A DNA stretch of 64,000 nucleotides, from NCBI GenBank assembly GCA_029378245.1, contig JARKIF010000006.1, positions 2,542,001 to 2,606,000 on the forward strand, in the 5' to 3' direction. Source of the stretch: Roridomyces roridus. Lineage: Eukaryota > Basidiomycota > Agaricomycetes > Agaricales > Mycenaceae. The position numbers and the translations under genes are program-made. Shown here in pieces: positions 23,185 through 34,507 of the stretch. The notes under the pieces were generated by a model. The model searched no databases, had not been told where the DNA came from, and was given only the letters and a program-made list of their open reading frames with translations. Position 1 is the stretch's first letter. Every line of letters starts with the position of its first letter.

Positions 23185-24582
23185 ATGCTCGAACCCAAGC
23201 AAATTGTTGTAATCGGTGCCGGTGCGGCGTTTGCCATTACCTTGTTTGGGTTCCTAGTTGACCTTGAACTGGAGGTGTCGTCGGTCTCACCACTGCTCTG
23301 CTCGTTCAAGAGAAGCTACGAGACTACCAAGTCGTCATCGTCGCCGAAATCCTGCCTAGCGACCCCAAGACTATCAAGTATACCAGTCATTGGGCCGGCG
23401 CACATCATGTTAGCCTCGCTGGCCCGGATTTGCGTCAGCAGAGTGAATCCTGATCGACTCGTGGGATGGGCACTGCTAATGCATGGATAGAAATGGACCA
23501 AGACACCTTCAAGACCATGTGGGATCTATCCGCACCAGGCGGCCCTGCAGAGGGGTGCTTTTTGCGCATTCGTGAAGACGAGTTCTTTGCGGAACCAATC
23601 GCCAATCCAGAGGTTCTTCGAGTAATGCCAGACGTTAGCGCATTGTTACTTGCGCCAGGCATTCATATTGACCACACACACGCAGTACCAATCTATTCCC
23701 GCCAGCGACTTACCCCCAGACGTCGCTGAAGGGATTTCGTTCACGACCCTGACAATCGACAGCCCGGTTTACTTGAACTATTTGCTCTCCCGCTTTCTTG
23801 CCGCTGGGGGATCTATCGTGCGAGGCACCGTTCAACATATTGCACAGGTGGTCGAGGGAGGCGCCGGAATTTTCAGCGGTCGCAAGTGTCTTTCCTCGCC
23901 TTCGGCCGTGATGGTCTGCGTGGGACTAGGTGCCCGAACTCTGGGCGGCGTGGAAGACAAAGAGGTATACCCAATCCGTGGACAAACGGTGTTGTTGCGA
24001 GCTCCTTGGGTCAGATTCGGAAGGGCGTGCAGCAGCAAAAATGGTCTTTGGACATATATCATTCCGCGCAGAAGCGGCGATGTAATTGTCGGAGGCATCA
24101 AGGAAGACAACGATTGGTTCGTCCACTTCCTGCTTGGATTTCCCACATTTTTGGCAAACTCGAGCTTCAGGTACCCACTTGCACGGGCCGAGACGACACG
24201 AGATATTCTCAATCGTGCGCTCGCTCTTTGCCCAGAGCTGGCGCCGCCGGACATTCGGACCGAGCGAGAACCTTCCGTGGAGGACCTGCAGCCCATTATC
24301 ATTGAAGATGGCTGCGGGTTACGCCCAGGCAGGAAGGGCGGCATACGGCTGGAGGTGGAGCAGAAAGCTTTCAAAGTCCCAGTGGTCTTCAACTACGGGT
24401 AAGAATTCTTTTATTTGCACAAGACTGTTGAAATGACACGGCTCAAAAGGCATGGAGGTTACGGGTATCAGAGCTCTTGGGGTTCTGCAACCATGGCCCT
24501 AGAGCTCCTAGAGAAGAGTTTAGCGGAGGCGAAAGTAATTAGATATCGGTTAGATTACCACTCCAAACCAAAACTTCTTTAG
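23185..24582 (+). CDS. D-amino-acid oxidase (FAD-dependent, DAO family)
   Basis: Flavoenzyme that deaminates D-amino acids to keto acids with production of hydrogen peroxide, usually peroxisomal. A short first exon (23185-23221) reads MLEPKQIVVIGAG. After a 53-base intron it continues VVGLTTALLVQEK, completing the GxGxxG dinucleotide motif. The family segment YTSHWAGAHHVS follows, then SFTTLTIDSPVYLNYLLSRF. YPIRGQTVLLRAPWVRFG, YIIPRRSGDVIVGG and the C-terminal FAD-binding GGYGYQSSWGSA complete the fold. The frame ends at 24582 after an extension ending HSKPKLL. A classical C-terminal SKL-type peroxisomal signal is not seen, although KPKLL is loosely similar. The last 33 bases overlap the 3' end of the convergent Nudix gene. 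Specificity for acidic or neutral substrates cannot be read. Confidence 0.85.
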
Positions 24583-25225
24583 AGCGTGTGCTTCGCCCCG
24601 ACGCTCAAAGTCAACACGCCCGAAAAAGCGGCGTTTTGACAAGAGTAGAGGAAACCAGTACACATCTGAATCCCACATCTTGTCGTAAGGTATGTCCGCC
24701 TTGGCGAACCATTCCGGCCTCATTTCCTCAGATCTGGAATACTGAGTATCAAACGCAGGGATGATCGAGTAGATGCTCACTCAGTGATCGTTCCACTGTA
24801 TTCCGTTGCCCGAAAAATATCTATATGTGCCCATTTTTCTCCTGGGACGACGAAGAGCAATACCCCAGCGTGTTCCAGTGGAGCTGTGATGCCCGCTTCT
24901 TCCTCAAGTTCCCGCGCCGCGGCTTGCAGCGTCGACTCGTCTCCTTCAACCTACAACAAGTTGGCTTCAGTGCCATCTGGACCGTTCAGTGACCAACCTT
25001 TCCACCTGGGATGTCTTAATCCAGTTACAACTGCAAGAGAAAGAGAATACCGAATCCGTTGAACTTGTGCATTCCCAAACCGCGTTTTTTGTAGCCAAGT
25101 AGAACCCTTTCGTTCTCCACGATAAAGGCATTGGTGAACAATCGAATCGGCTCAGCAGGAAACCAGTCGCCAGACCCGCCCGCATGGACCTCATGTAAAC
25201 CGTCTGGAACTCCTGGCGGTGACAT
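24550..25225 (-). CDS. Nudix hydrolase, MTH1-like (8-oxo-dGTPase type)
   Basis: Nucleotide-pool sanitising hydrolase by similarity to MTH1. The start at 25225 gives MSPPGVPDGLHEVHAG, then NERVLLGYKKRGLGMHKFNG, the MTH1-type substrate segment. Two introns flank a tiny exon (GGKV). The spliced Nudix box matches GX5EX7REUXEEXGU exactly: GKVEGDESTLQAAARELEEE continuing AGI, with all catalytic Glu residues present. The C-terminal part includes MRPEWFAKADIPYDKMWDSD and WFPLLLSKRRFFGRVDFE, again as in MTH1. Stop codon at 24550, overlapping the D-amino-acid oxidase 3' end tail to tail. Pairing an H2O2-producing oxidase with an oxidised-nucleotide hydrolase is suggestive but may be chance. Confidence 0.85.
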
Positions 25226-25308
25226 TTGTTTATCGCACAAACAACGCGCTCTCCATGTTATTCTACCGAAACTATGATACTTTCATGCCTTTCCACAAAC
25301 GATTTGAA

Positions 25309-26470
25309 TTAGTGTCGGAGCTGTTGTCTATTAAGAGTAGGCGATGGCAAAGCTTCGAGTTTTTGTTCTGGTGAATCCACCACCAGGTCCCCGTGGACAC
25401 CGCCCAGGCGTCTACTTGCCTCTAGCGCGTCTGCATGAAAGCATAAAGGAAGGCCTCCGTGCGGGGTCAAAAGACGCGGCAGTAGTCTGCTATGGAAGAT
25501 GCGATGGGCGGTGGAAGCGCCCTGGTCAAGTCAGTACAGCACTTCAATCTGTAGCGAAACACACTCACGAATTGCTGGAAAATACCACCCATGACCGCCG
25601 TCACCGCATCGCCCTGCACCTTGTACAGCCCAACGTCTTTAAGTAATTTCGTCTTGTCTGCCCGAGACTCGTCCAAGAGCATCGAAGCAGCGATGGTCGG
25701 TGTCCACCGCATTACTCGACCCAATCCCCACTTTGAGCCGACGTGTTGACCCAGAAAATATGTGTTTAGAACACGCGAAACAATCTCTTGCAGGTCGTGA
25801 CTGGGCTTCAACTGAGGAGATGAGGATAAAAGCAAGAGAAGGTAGGACTCTAGGACTCGTCGGCCTGAAATAGCACAATAAGACCTGGGACATGGATCCA
25901 AGGCAAGAGTGACGCACCTATAAACGAAAACTGGGCATTGTGACCATGATACGCAGCGGGATGACTCGCGTGCGTCAGAACTCTCGCAGCAAGCTCGAGA
26001 GGGAATTTTAGAGGCGAGAAAAGGCCATCCAAGTGGCCGGCGAAAACCTCGTCCGGTTTCGCTGGACTAGGAGGCGGTGTGCCAGTCCGAGTCCGTTCCC
26101 GCTCCCGACTCACGCGTCTCTCCGTCTTTTCCACCTGTTCCTCGTAGATTGGCAGGGTACCCGTATCGTCCAACGGTAAATCTTGGTCTGCTCGTTGTTG
26201 AGAGTAGTGATGCAAAGCAGTACCGGGTTCGTGAGGTATTGCACGCGAGTATGCAGGCGGATGTTCCTGGCGCCTGGAAGGCCGCCTGTCGTGCTCGGGT
26301 CGTGTTTTGAGGGCGGCGTAGGCCAACTGCCGCGAACCTGTTAAATATCGTCCAGTGACTTGCAATGGACCAGGATGGGATTGTGTACCTGACGGAGGGT
26401 GTTGGGAGGTAGACGGGGGCAGGGAGAAGAGAGTGCGGTGGAGACGGCGGGCGGAGAGGGACCGGGACAT
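25309..26470 (-). CDS. RNase III-fold mitochondrial ribosomal protein (mL57/mL44-like)
   Basis: Probable structural protein of the mitochondrial large subunit with an RNase III fold. The start at 26470 gives a basic, Ser/Arg-rich head (MSRSLSARRLHRTLFSLPPS) like a presequence, then about 110 disordered residues. The fold starts at FSPLKFPLELAARVLTHASH. Across an intron it continues GRRVLESYLLLLLSS, then SRVLNTYFLGQHVGSKWGLG, VMRWTPT and VGLYKVQGDAVTAVMGG. A final exon (FHSRLLPRLLTPHGGLP) runs to the stop at 25309. The acidic residues of active RNase III signatures are not evident, as in ribosomal members of the fold. mL57 versus mL44 cannot be decided by eye. The start lies 112 bases downstream of the SAC3 stop on the same strand. 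Confidence 0.65.
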
Positions 26471-26581
26471 GGGCTCGTCTGCGCGACACGGTGGAAAAAA
26501 AGAATTGATCTCGCCGCCACGGCATAACGTAATCTTGTCGCGAATACCCAATATACAATCCTTCTACTACAAACGAATAAT

Positions 26582-29500
26582 CTATCGCCCCGACTTGCCA
26601 TACTTGTTCTTTACATCTTTCGTCAACGCCCGCAACATCGCAATCGTTACGCGCGGCGCAGAGGAGGAATCCGTCGGAGCCAACGAGATCGTGCTATTGC
26701 TGGGCGAAGGCGTTACGCGTCCATTGATGTGTGGAGGGCTCGACGCCGGGCTCGGACCATTGGATTCGTCGAAAGAGGACGAAAGGCGTTGGCGCTTGAA
26801 ATGCGCAAAGCTACAGCGATGGGGTCAACGGCTTGACAGAAAAGATAGTGATGACCGTACCTGGCTGGCTCAGTATCCTCAGAGAGGCTGCGACTCCGCC
26901 GTTTCGGTGATCGGCGCATGCTCATTCTCTGAGCTTGGGTCAATGCACTCCGAGCCAACTCAACGTTTGCGTGTTGGCTCTCCAGGCAGGACGGATGTCC
27001 TTGGTGCAGACAAAAAAGGTCTGTCCCTTTGGCAGACCCATCTCGGCCTGATACAATGCAAGCCCTCGAAGATGGTCGACAAATGCCAAGGTCGGGAAAT
27101 CTAAAGACCATAAGTTGGTACGGCCAGGATGACGGGAGTGTCGCTGACCTCGCCCCATCTCACGATGCGACTGTAAATCTGTCGCGATCGCGCTTGCAGC
27201 GACAGAGTTGAGGTGGGAACCAGTGAGCCAAGACGCCACTGCCTCAAAGACGGCCCTTGGAGATGATAAGTGGAGAACAAGAGATTCATGTATTAAACTC
27301 ACTCGCTATCGCGCACGTCCGTTCCAATCTGGTTTGAAAGGCGGTAAAGGCGGTTCGACTAATTCGATTGCCGCCAAGCTCATGGATAAAGATGCTGTGT
27401 GGTTTAAAACCGAGACAGCACTGCCGAGGACACGACAATAAAGCGTCCAATCAACTTGAACGAGTTAATACGCGGTATGCAGCAAGACAGTGCTGGACCT
27501 ACAAACTCCTCCGGAAGTACAACTTTCCATCCATTCCGAGAAGAACGAGTTAAATATGGGGTCAAATAGTTTGAAGACGTCTACAGCCGAGACATTCAAG
27601 ACATGGAATGGGCACCCAGACGATGGCGTACCTCGGAAATTGAGTGTTTGAACAAGCTGGCCAGAAACATCGAGATGCAGGGCGCTCATTGCTTCACCAA
27701 ACTTGTGGTCCAGATCCGAAGTGATAGCCGATATACAGAATGTATAGGAAACCAGCAATAGTAGAATCCGCTATTAGTTTGTTGACCTGGGCCATGTTAA
27801 GAAGCAGCGAGGAGAATTTCGAGGACCACACACCATGTCCAATAAATCCCCAGGAAGTGGACGTTCCTCTGCAGCCCAAAGAAAGAAGAGAAGCGAGGGC
27901 ACGAAATGACGTCTTTCCGGAAGAGATTCGATTATTTCGCGGAGCCGATAACAATCGTCGAGAATGCATTGTTTCCTGGGTAAGCAGTTATATAAAAGTC
28001 AAGGTCGAAAAAAGAACGCACCGTTCTAGTTCATCTTCCACGCCCTCCAGAGGTGTACACTCAAAAACAATGAGGCCAGGATATCCGTGCGGAGAAGAGT
28101 TGGAAACCACGGGAATGGAAAACACCGCTTTCCGACTCCCACCGGCCGCCAGAGCCCTTGGTGTCGAATTTACACTCCAGCCATACTGCAGTGGCCTCGC
28201 TCCCAGGATTGAGAGACAACCAGAGTCGCCATAACTCAGAAGGTGGCTTGACAGACTTGGATTTGATGACTGTTCGGACAGTCTGGAGGAAAGACCCCTC
28301 TGCCCAACAACGTGCCTGATCTTCCTTGTTCTAGCAACCGTTGAAAACCAACTTGTAAGCACGAAAAATGATATGCATACCTCTTGAAACCTCTTTGCTA
28401 AATCATCGTCGGTCCGCCGAGTCTCGTACTTCCTTCTTCGCGGACTAACGCGTTTCTTCGCAACGTCGGGTTCATCTTCTCCATTCCCCAACAGCTTCAT
28501 CCGCTTAACGGCATCTCCCGCCTTGCCATTTGGACTAGGCCGCTTCAAAGCACCCTTTTCTCTGGCCCTTCTGACCTTCTCAGAGTACTTCTCGCTCTGC
28601 CGACATGCTTCTGCCCACTCTGCGTGATCGGTCGTCCGTTTCTGCCACAAAGCAAGAGACCGCCGCATGCCGAGGCCGCGTCGTTCAAATGTGAGCGCCT
28701 TTGCCTCGAGATCCGCGTCCGCATCCTCCTTCTCCTTGCCCTTTCCTTTCCGATCGCCGTTTAAAGCCGAAACTTCTCGCGTCTGGGGTTTGACAGGTGA
28801 AAAGTTATGCCTCAAGGGCGTTGCCGACGGACTGGCGAGAACAAGCGGACTCAGCATCCCGCTGGTGCTTGGCCCACCGAGGCCGGACGTCTGCAAACTA
28901 TTCCTCAACAAGCCCAAAAGCGGATTCACCGATCGGCTCATCGACGGTACTGGACTCGGCGCAGCCACTGTCGTCGGCATCATGGGCGCAGCGATGGTCG
29001 GTGTCGAGGGCAGGGATATTGGACGGACCCGCTCCAGAGGCGGTGGATGCCCTGGTGTCATGGGACTGGAGGGCCCCGTGACAGCACTACTGGAGATGAC
29101 GGGAGGCGAGGTGTCGATGACCAGAGGAGGTGTGCTTTTCTTGACTGGTTTTGTCGAGGTAGAGGGTGCGGAGAACGACGGTGATGAAACCGAGGTGGGG
29201 AACCCATTGAAGATCGGTATAGGTGCCACACCAAACACTGGTTTGGGTACGGGTTGAGGTTGGAAAACGGAGGGAGTGAATTGTGGAGCTTGGGGATTTA
29301 GTGTGGATGTGGAGGGATTCCACGAGAAAGGTTCAGTAGATTTTCCCTTTCCTTTGTCAGTAAATTCAACGGTGGGTGGTTTTGGGACTGGGGCGAAGAT
29401 ATTGTTGAACGGGGAGGGTGCAGGAAGTGAAGACGAGAAAGACGTGGATAATTTATCATCCCCAGTGGAAGTCGGGCCCAGAGGGTTATTTTGAACTCGG

Positions 29501-31403
29501 GGAGGGGCTATGATGGCGATGGAAACAGACTCTGCAGGAGGAGCAGATGAGGATACCACCGGCTGCTCGATTGTTTTGCCAAAAGGATTCGACAACACAC
29601 TCGTCTGCGGTGTGGAGACGGGTGTCGCTGCATTCGGCATCGCCCCAAACGAATTCGGGCCTGTGTTTCCAAAGACCGACTTGCCAGCAAAGGCAGAGTT
29701 GGTTCCGAAAACGCTCTTGGGCGGACCGAAGTTGGAGAAAGCGGTAGCGACGGGTGCGCTCGGTGGCGGAGCAAATGGAGTTGCCGCGGGAGTTGCCCCA
29801 AAGTTTTCTGTTAGCCAAATGGACGCACTAGGCTGCAACGCGGAAGGTGACTGCATAGCCTGGTCCTCAGGTGAGTTGTCATCCTCTCCAAGGTCAATGT
29901 CGTCTTGGTCATCATCATCGACCTCGACCTCTTCCACGGCACCGGCTGGCGCTCCTGTGGTGCCATCGATGATATCACCCCAGCTAGCGTCGCCTTTGAT
30001 GTCATCAATGCCATCCACAGTGGCTTTTCCAAACAGGCGCTCCAGAATGCACGCGACAAGGAAGACCATGCCCTTCCCGCCACCGCCTGGACCCATCATC
30101 TCCCCAGCAAGCTGTCCAAATATCTTCATCCCCTCAGCTTCAACGCGAAGTCTCGAGTTTTTGCCAATAGGCATGCTCTTCTCCTGCACATGGGCCCTGA
30201 AAGCGGTGGTGAGCTTGTACATGGGGTGTTGTGCGACTTGGCGCGACAGCGGAACGGGCTCCGGTCTTTCAACCTGATCGCGCACGTGGATGAGACGATG
30301 ATATATGCGCATTTCGAGTTCTGCGGGCGACTGGTAAGTGGCACGATGGTCGTTGTAGTACTCTTTCAATGACTGGAGAGCTTTGGGAAGACATTGAATG
30401 TTATAATGGTCAAGATTCACGACGGGTACGTACTGTTCATTAACTGCTGCTCCTCCATGGCAACTGAAAACCCCTCGCGGTCACGCTCCAGGTATAATGC
30501 GAGGATATGGAAACGAGCGCAACGCTCGTGACATTCCATTGCGAGGGCGTCGGTGTTGTGTTGCATGGTGAAATCATTCCGTACGGACCGTGAGCGGTCG
30601 CGGATGAAGTTGAAGGTGGGAGAAAACCCTCCGCGAGGAAGGAGATCATGGAATAGGTAGTCAAGCGTTTTCTGTATAGCGGATGAGGGAGTTTAACTGC
30701 GGGGTAGGATGTAGCCTCGCCTTGAGGACGAGTGGCGGTCGTAAGTCGGAAGGAATCGTCTTGTCGCCCGCAGCCCGTTCATACATCTTCACGGCGCGTG
30801 CGTGATTTACCCGCTTCGTACCCGGAATCTAGATATTCGGGAATGATGGAGGGGAATTCAAGGAAAAGAGCAAGTAGACTGACCGTCTCCCATTCAAACA
30901 GATTATTTTCCCTCTCCCTTCGATATCGCTCATAGCGGGGGCACATGTCCATGCAAGTGCCAACGATGGAGATAGCATCCTCGAGACGTTTGGGTACAAG
31001 TGGGTCATCCATCTTGCCCTCAGCTATGGCTGTTTTGCGCTCCACCTCGCGCTTCTTGACCAGCTAATTGAGGAAATTAGAGCCAAAGGACCAAGGTGAG
31101 TGAGCCAACACGCACGTCCTGCCAGAACGCTTCGCGCTCTTCCTGTGTCTCGAGAACGGGATCATCCTGAACACTTGTCGGAGCGAGCAAGTCCTCCGTT
31201 GGCGCGGGTGTAGATGAATGGGAGTTTGGCTGGGTGTGTGTGCCATTTGTCCTGGGAAGACCTCGACCGCGACCACCGTGACCGCGACCGCGTCTGTCGG
31301 TGTCGGGAGTTGAGGTGGCTGAGCGAGAAGGCTGCTCAAAAGTGGGTGCAACCCATTGCTTGTTCCGTCCGCCACGTCGCCCGCCAAATTCGTTTTGATG
31401 CAT
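26582..31403 (-). CDS. SAC3: SAC3/GANP nuclear mRNA export factor
   Basis: Scaffold of the TREX-2 complex, coupling transcription to mRNA export at the nuclear pore. The start at 31403 gives an RG-rich head (RRGRGHGGRGRGLPR). The SAC3 core follows: ISIVGTCMDMCPRYERYRRE, RAAGDKTIPSDLRPP, DYLFHDLLPRGGFSPTFNFI and HNTDALAMECHERCARFHIL. Next comes an FG/Pro/Ser-rich middle (about 30000-28700), with SVFGTNSAFAGKSVFG among others. The C-terminal part is spread over small exons down to 26582: ATAVWLECKFDTKGSG, CILDDCYRLREIIESLPERR, ITSDLDHKFGEAMSALHLDV and a basic tail ending KNKYGKSGR. The product is near 1,400 residues. Two one-base frame jumps are needed, near 28115 and near 27755. A long plus-strand frame (29510-30277) is a shadow. 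Confidence 0.88.
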
Positions 31404-31527
31404 GGGCCGTGGATGCACAGAAATTTCCATGCACGCACCGCGGTGAGTGACAAGAGCAGAGGACAAGGCGCTTATGTAATACAAGCATCAATTCACTTCT
31501 CAACCATAAAAATACGACTACATCTGG

Positions 31528-31667
31528 AAAATCCACTCGTTCTAGCCGGGCCTAGGGAGAGCGGCTATACCGCGTAGACGGGTACGAGGTAGGGCTCAAA
31601 ATCCACTCGTTCTAGCCGGGCCTAGGGAGAGCGGCTATACCGCGTAGACGGGTACGAGGTAGGGCTC
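31528..31667. repeat. Perfect 70-base tandem duplication
   Basis: Two adjacent identical 70-base units, 31528-31597 and 31598-31667, starting AAAATCCACTCG and ending GGTAGGGCTC. No mismatch between them. This points to a recent duplication or an assembly-level repeat. No coding frame is obvious across it. Confidence 0.95.
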
Positions 31668-31690
31668 TACAGAGAAAGCCTGTTCTCCCT

Positions 31691-31710
31691 AGACTCGGTT
31701 AGACTCGGTT
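31691..31710. repeat. 10-base direct repeat (AGACTCGGTT x2)
   Basis: AGACTCGGTT occurs twice in tandem shortly after the 70-base duplication. It may be a remnant of a larger satellite-like tract. Confidence 0.8.
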
Positions 31711-32456
31711 AGTGGCACCCGCTTAACTCAAGCGAGCCGCATTGGGAATATCTGATGGCCCCGTCGCAGCCATTGATCTGCTATTGCCATTGCCAGCTTC
31801 CCCGGCCCTCGACCTTATGGGTATTTATGGGCTGCCTCAGTACACGCCGCACAAAAGGTACATGAAAAAAGAATGATATTCAGATATGAAACACAGCTAC
31901 TTATATACAGGGCACATAACAGACGTAAAAAAGTCAAGAGAGTCAAGCATGTCTTGCAGTCTTCGGCCACGGCGGCACTTGTACTAGGATTGGAGGGGAA
32001 GCCCGAAGAGTTGGCAAGGGGCAGCAAGCATGGTATGTATTAGTGATTCTTGAAGGCGGTCTTGAACCAATCTTGAACTTGAACACGAAGCACCAGAAGA
32101 CTCGGAGTCAAGCTAGTCAAGACGGAAAGGAGAGGCGAAGGGGATTCCGATGAAGGGCGTCGTCTTTATACCACCGCATCCATCTGGCGCCCGCTGTCTG
32201 ATGGAGCTGATGGTTGCATATGAGCATCTCGGCCGTACTTCGGCAAGTAGTTGAGGTCATTCGCCAATCGTTCGCTGTCGTTCGGGACCAATTCACAGCA
32301 TGCTTCTGTCGAACATCGTCCTAGGCGGTTCTATGCGCTCTACGCGCCCTACGCGTACGTCAAATTTCTAGGTAGAACGGCCAGTTCTAGGGAACTAAAA
32401 GCAAGTTCCAGATGCTATAAGTGAGTCTCTCTCTATATCGTACACCACATCGAGGT

Positions 32457-32930
32457 TCACAGCTTCTCAGCCGGTGCAGCAGCCTCGGTGGATTCAGCTG
32501 CGGCGGCACCAGGCACGTGTTTCTTCAGCATGTCCTGGACTCAACTCAGCAGACATTCAACCATCCCACCCACATGACGCACCACAAGTTTCGCTGGAAA
32601 CGCGCCTGGAGTCTCGTCGATCTTCTTTCCGTTCTGGAAGACCATGAAGGAGGGCATCTAAACAGATCAGTTTGCAAGGAACACTATATGGGCTATACGA
32701 GGACGCACGACGCGGACACCAGCCTCCTCCATTGCGCGCTCGTTCTCTTCTGTGTCGAGCTTGTAGAAGGTGACTCCGGTGTAGTCCGGTTGGTTGGAGA
32801 ATTTTTCAAAGACGGGTGATATGATCTTGCATGGACCACACCATGGCGCCCAGAAATCGATTACGACCGGTGTTTCGCTGTTAATCGCCTTGGTGTAGGC
32901 CTCGTAGTTCTCGATCGGGGTAACAGGCAT
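32457..32930 (-). CDS. TRX1: Thioredoxin with short Ala/Glu-rich tail
   Basis: Cytosolic disulfide reductase. The start at 32930 gives [20 protein letters not shown], then the active site [28 protein letters not shown] leads into the first intron. The next exon resumes [15 protein letters not shown] with the cis-Pro region. A second intron follows, and the last exon reads [16 protein letters not shown] and ends in an Ala/Glu-rich tail not found in minimal thioredoxins (stop at 32457). About 125 residues in all. No signal or presequence, so cytosolic/nuclear. The stretch upstream of the chosen ATG is in frame but not family-like. Confidence 0.93.
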
Positions 32931-33009
32931 GGTGGTGGTATGAGAAAGAGAATCGCGTATGACCAATTCTGGTGAAATCGCGACATTGATTGGTGAGCGT
33001 GTCCCGTGA

Positions 33010-33668
33010 TCACCGTGTCGACCGACTAATTAACGCGTCCTCCTCTTCCCTCAGCACCCTACGCGCCTCAACAAGTGCTTTTCCCAGCAAATTCAAACCC
33101 CACTTATCCCCGCTCCGCGAAATAGCATTCTCTTCGCTGCACCCAATTCCCCAGATCCTGTCGAAAGGACTGGCCTCGACAATCATCGTGTCTCCCGTGG
33201 CCAGCAGCTTCTCCCTTATAGCTGGGTTCTGCCTGAACTTGTGGATGCTTCCCTCTGTCACAATCCTCTCTCTGTGCTCCACCCAAACTTCCTCCTTGAA
33301 CGCCTTCACTTTACGTCCCAGCGCCTTGACATGCGCACAATCTGCCTTGGATGTCCCTTCTATCGCAATTACCTCTTTCGCAATTCCCACATCCGAGAAC
33401 AGCAAGGCCTTTTGCTGCTCAAATTCAGCTTCAAGGTTTCGGTTTGAGTCTGGAAGACAAACCAGCATCATCCAATGCTCGTTGGAAGGAAATGTTATCT
33501 CCTGGTCCACGCCATCCATGTTCACCGTCGCAGTAAACGGTGCTTTGTACCACTGGGACGCCCATCCACTTCAGACAGTCAAAGCAATCCGCACATGCCA
33601 TATCTTTGCACTCACTTGACATGGTTGGTCGACCAGAAGAAGGTATAGTCGGCTGTGTTACGGGGCAT
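33010..33668 (-). CDS. NADAR-family protein (YbiA-like N-glycosidase fold)
   Basis: The NADAR/YbiA family cleaves the N-glycosidic bond of riboflavin-pathway intermediates in bacteria and plants, and it occurs in NAD/ADP-ribose contexts. The start at 33668 gives [18 protein letters not shown] 45-base intron follows. Then [15 protein letters not shown] and the family segment [11 protein letters not shown], with the conserved Glu of the SxEHW motif. [36 protein letters not shown] and [18 protein letters not shown] complete the C-terminal signature, ending at 33010. The length, about 200 residues, is normal. The gene starts a run of three same-strand genes whose other two members I cannot name. 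The natural substrate in fungi is not established, to my knowledge. Confidence 0.85.
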
Positions 33669-33824
33669 TGTAGGGTGCAAGAACAGGGGGGTCCCTTTTC
33701 ACGATCGAAATACATCTTCTTGAAGGAAGAGACATGTGACAAGACCGCAGTTGACTCGATATTACTATTATTTGACTCGTTGACGGTACCGGACAAGCAC
33801 CCGATTGAATCATGGACGCTACAG

Positions 33825-34466
33825 CTACGGAATCCGCCACATCGCGATACCACTCCTTTCTTTGATGATCTCCTTCTTGACCTCTTTACTGCTCTCGCTC
33901 CGTATTGCTGATGCAACGAGGAGCGCGAGCGCCGATTTGAGCGCCTTCCTCCCATCCATGTCGGTGGGTTTTTCGGGGTCACCCGAGACAACAACACGCT
34001 CCCAATCCACACACAAATCGAGATACTCGAACAAAACGTTGACGATTCCACCAAATTTGCCTTGCTTGTCAATAGCGACATCTTCCGTCTCGTCTGTGGG
34101 CAGCGGCACTTTCCACAGATCTTCCAGCGTGAGCGCATCCCAAGCGACGAGGGGCGCCCCGACTTTGACCGGGATCACCACTGCCGGACACCCATTGAGC
34201 AGAACGTAGTTGATCACGCTCTCCGAGGGACGAGCGGATGTTGTCCAGAGTGCTCGGTGCGGTTTGATGCCCACGCACAGAATGACCATTCTCCGCGGCG
34301 TAGGCGGCGGCGGTATTGCCGCAAGGGCATGCTTGGGTTCGGATGGCGAGGGTGAGCGGGATCGCATTATGTTGGTGAGCGAAGGCATCTTTGGAAGATC
34401 CAGTGAAAAATGGCAATCTTTGACAGGTTCCGCGGCAGCTGGCGTTGCGCACAACGCAATGACCAT
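33825..34466 (-). CDS. Unknown protein, about 190-213 residues
   Basis: I do not recognise this gene. One uninterrupted frame with two possible starts: 34466 (MVIALCATPAAAEPVKDC, weakly signal-like) or 34388 (MPSLTNIMRSRSPSPSEPKH). It reads Pro/Ser-rich at first. A compact hydrophobic/acidic domain follows: MVILCVGIKPHRALWTTSA, VINYVLLNGCPAVVIPVKVG, PLVAWDALTLEDLWKVPLP, IVNVLFEYLDLCVDWERVVV. A helical, basic end finishes the protein (SSKEVKKEIIKERSG). No membrane segment in the core. It lies 157 bases upstream of the NADAR start and 42 bases downstream of the next gene, all on the minus strand. The balanced amino-acid usage over 190 codons supports a real gene. Confidence 0.6.
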   Translation of the reverse strand: MVIALCATPAAAEPVKDCHFSLDLPKMPSLTNIMRSRSPSPSEPKHALAAIPPPPTPRRMVILCVGIKPHRALWTTSARPSESVINYVLLNGCPAVVIPVKVGAPLVAWDALTLEDLWKVPLPTDETEDVAIDKQGKFGGIVNVLFEYLDLCVDWERVVVSGDPEKPTDMDGRKALKSALALLVASAIRSESSKEVKKEIIKERSGIAMWRIP

Positions 34467-34507
34467 AGCTGACTCTGAGAGGAGGGTCTGTCCCAGGTTA
34501 TAATCGC

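Larger units (their letters stand above)
31404..32456. other. Gene-free region left of thioredoxin with tandem repeats
   Basis: About 1.05 kb in which I find no convincing coding exon, tRNA or transposase. It contains the SAC3 5' flank and the thioredoxin 3' flank. It carries the 70-base perfect tandem duplication and the small 10-base repeat listed separately. Several simple direct repeats (GTCAAG/AGTCAAG motifs around 31935-32120, CTACGCG around 32340) give it a degenerate look. Confidence 0.5.

Noticed and set aside
26355..27104. Plus-strand frame of 249 codons near the SAC3 3' end
   Set aside because: Minus-strand exons here splice into a natural SAC3 C-terminus, while the plus frame has no family-like content.
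29510..30277. Long plus-strand open frame (255 codons)
   Set aside because: It lies antisense to the FG/Pro-rich SAC3 exon; its Ser/Ala-rich content is the mirror of that repeat sequence.
31404..32456. Possible transposon remnant
   Set aside because: No terminal inverted repeats, target-site duplication or transposase/reverse-transcriptase fragment could be read; only short tandem repeats.
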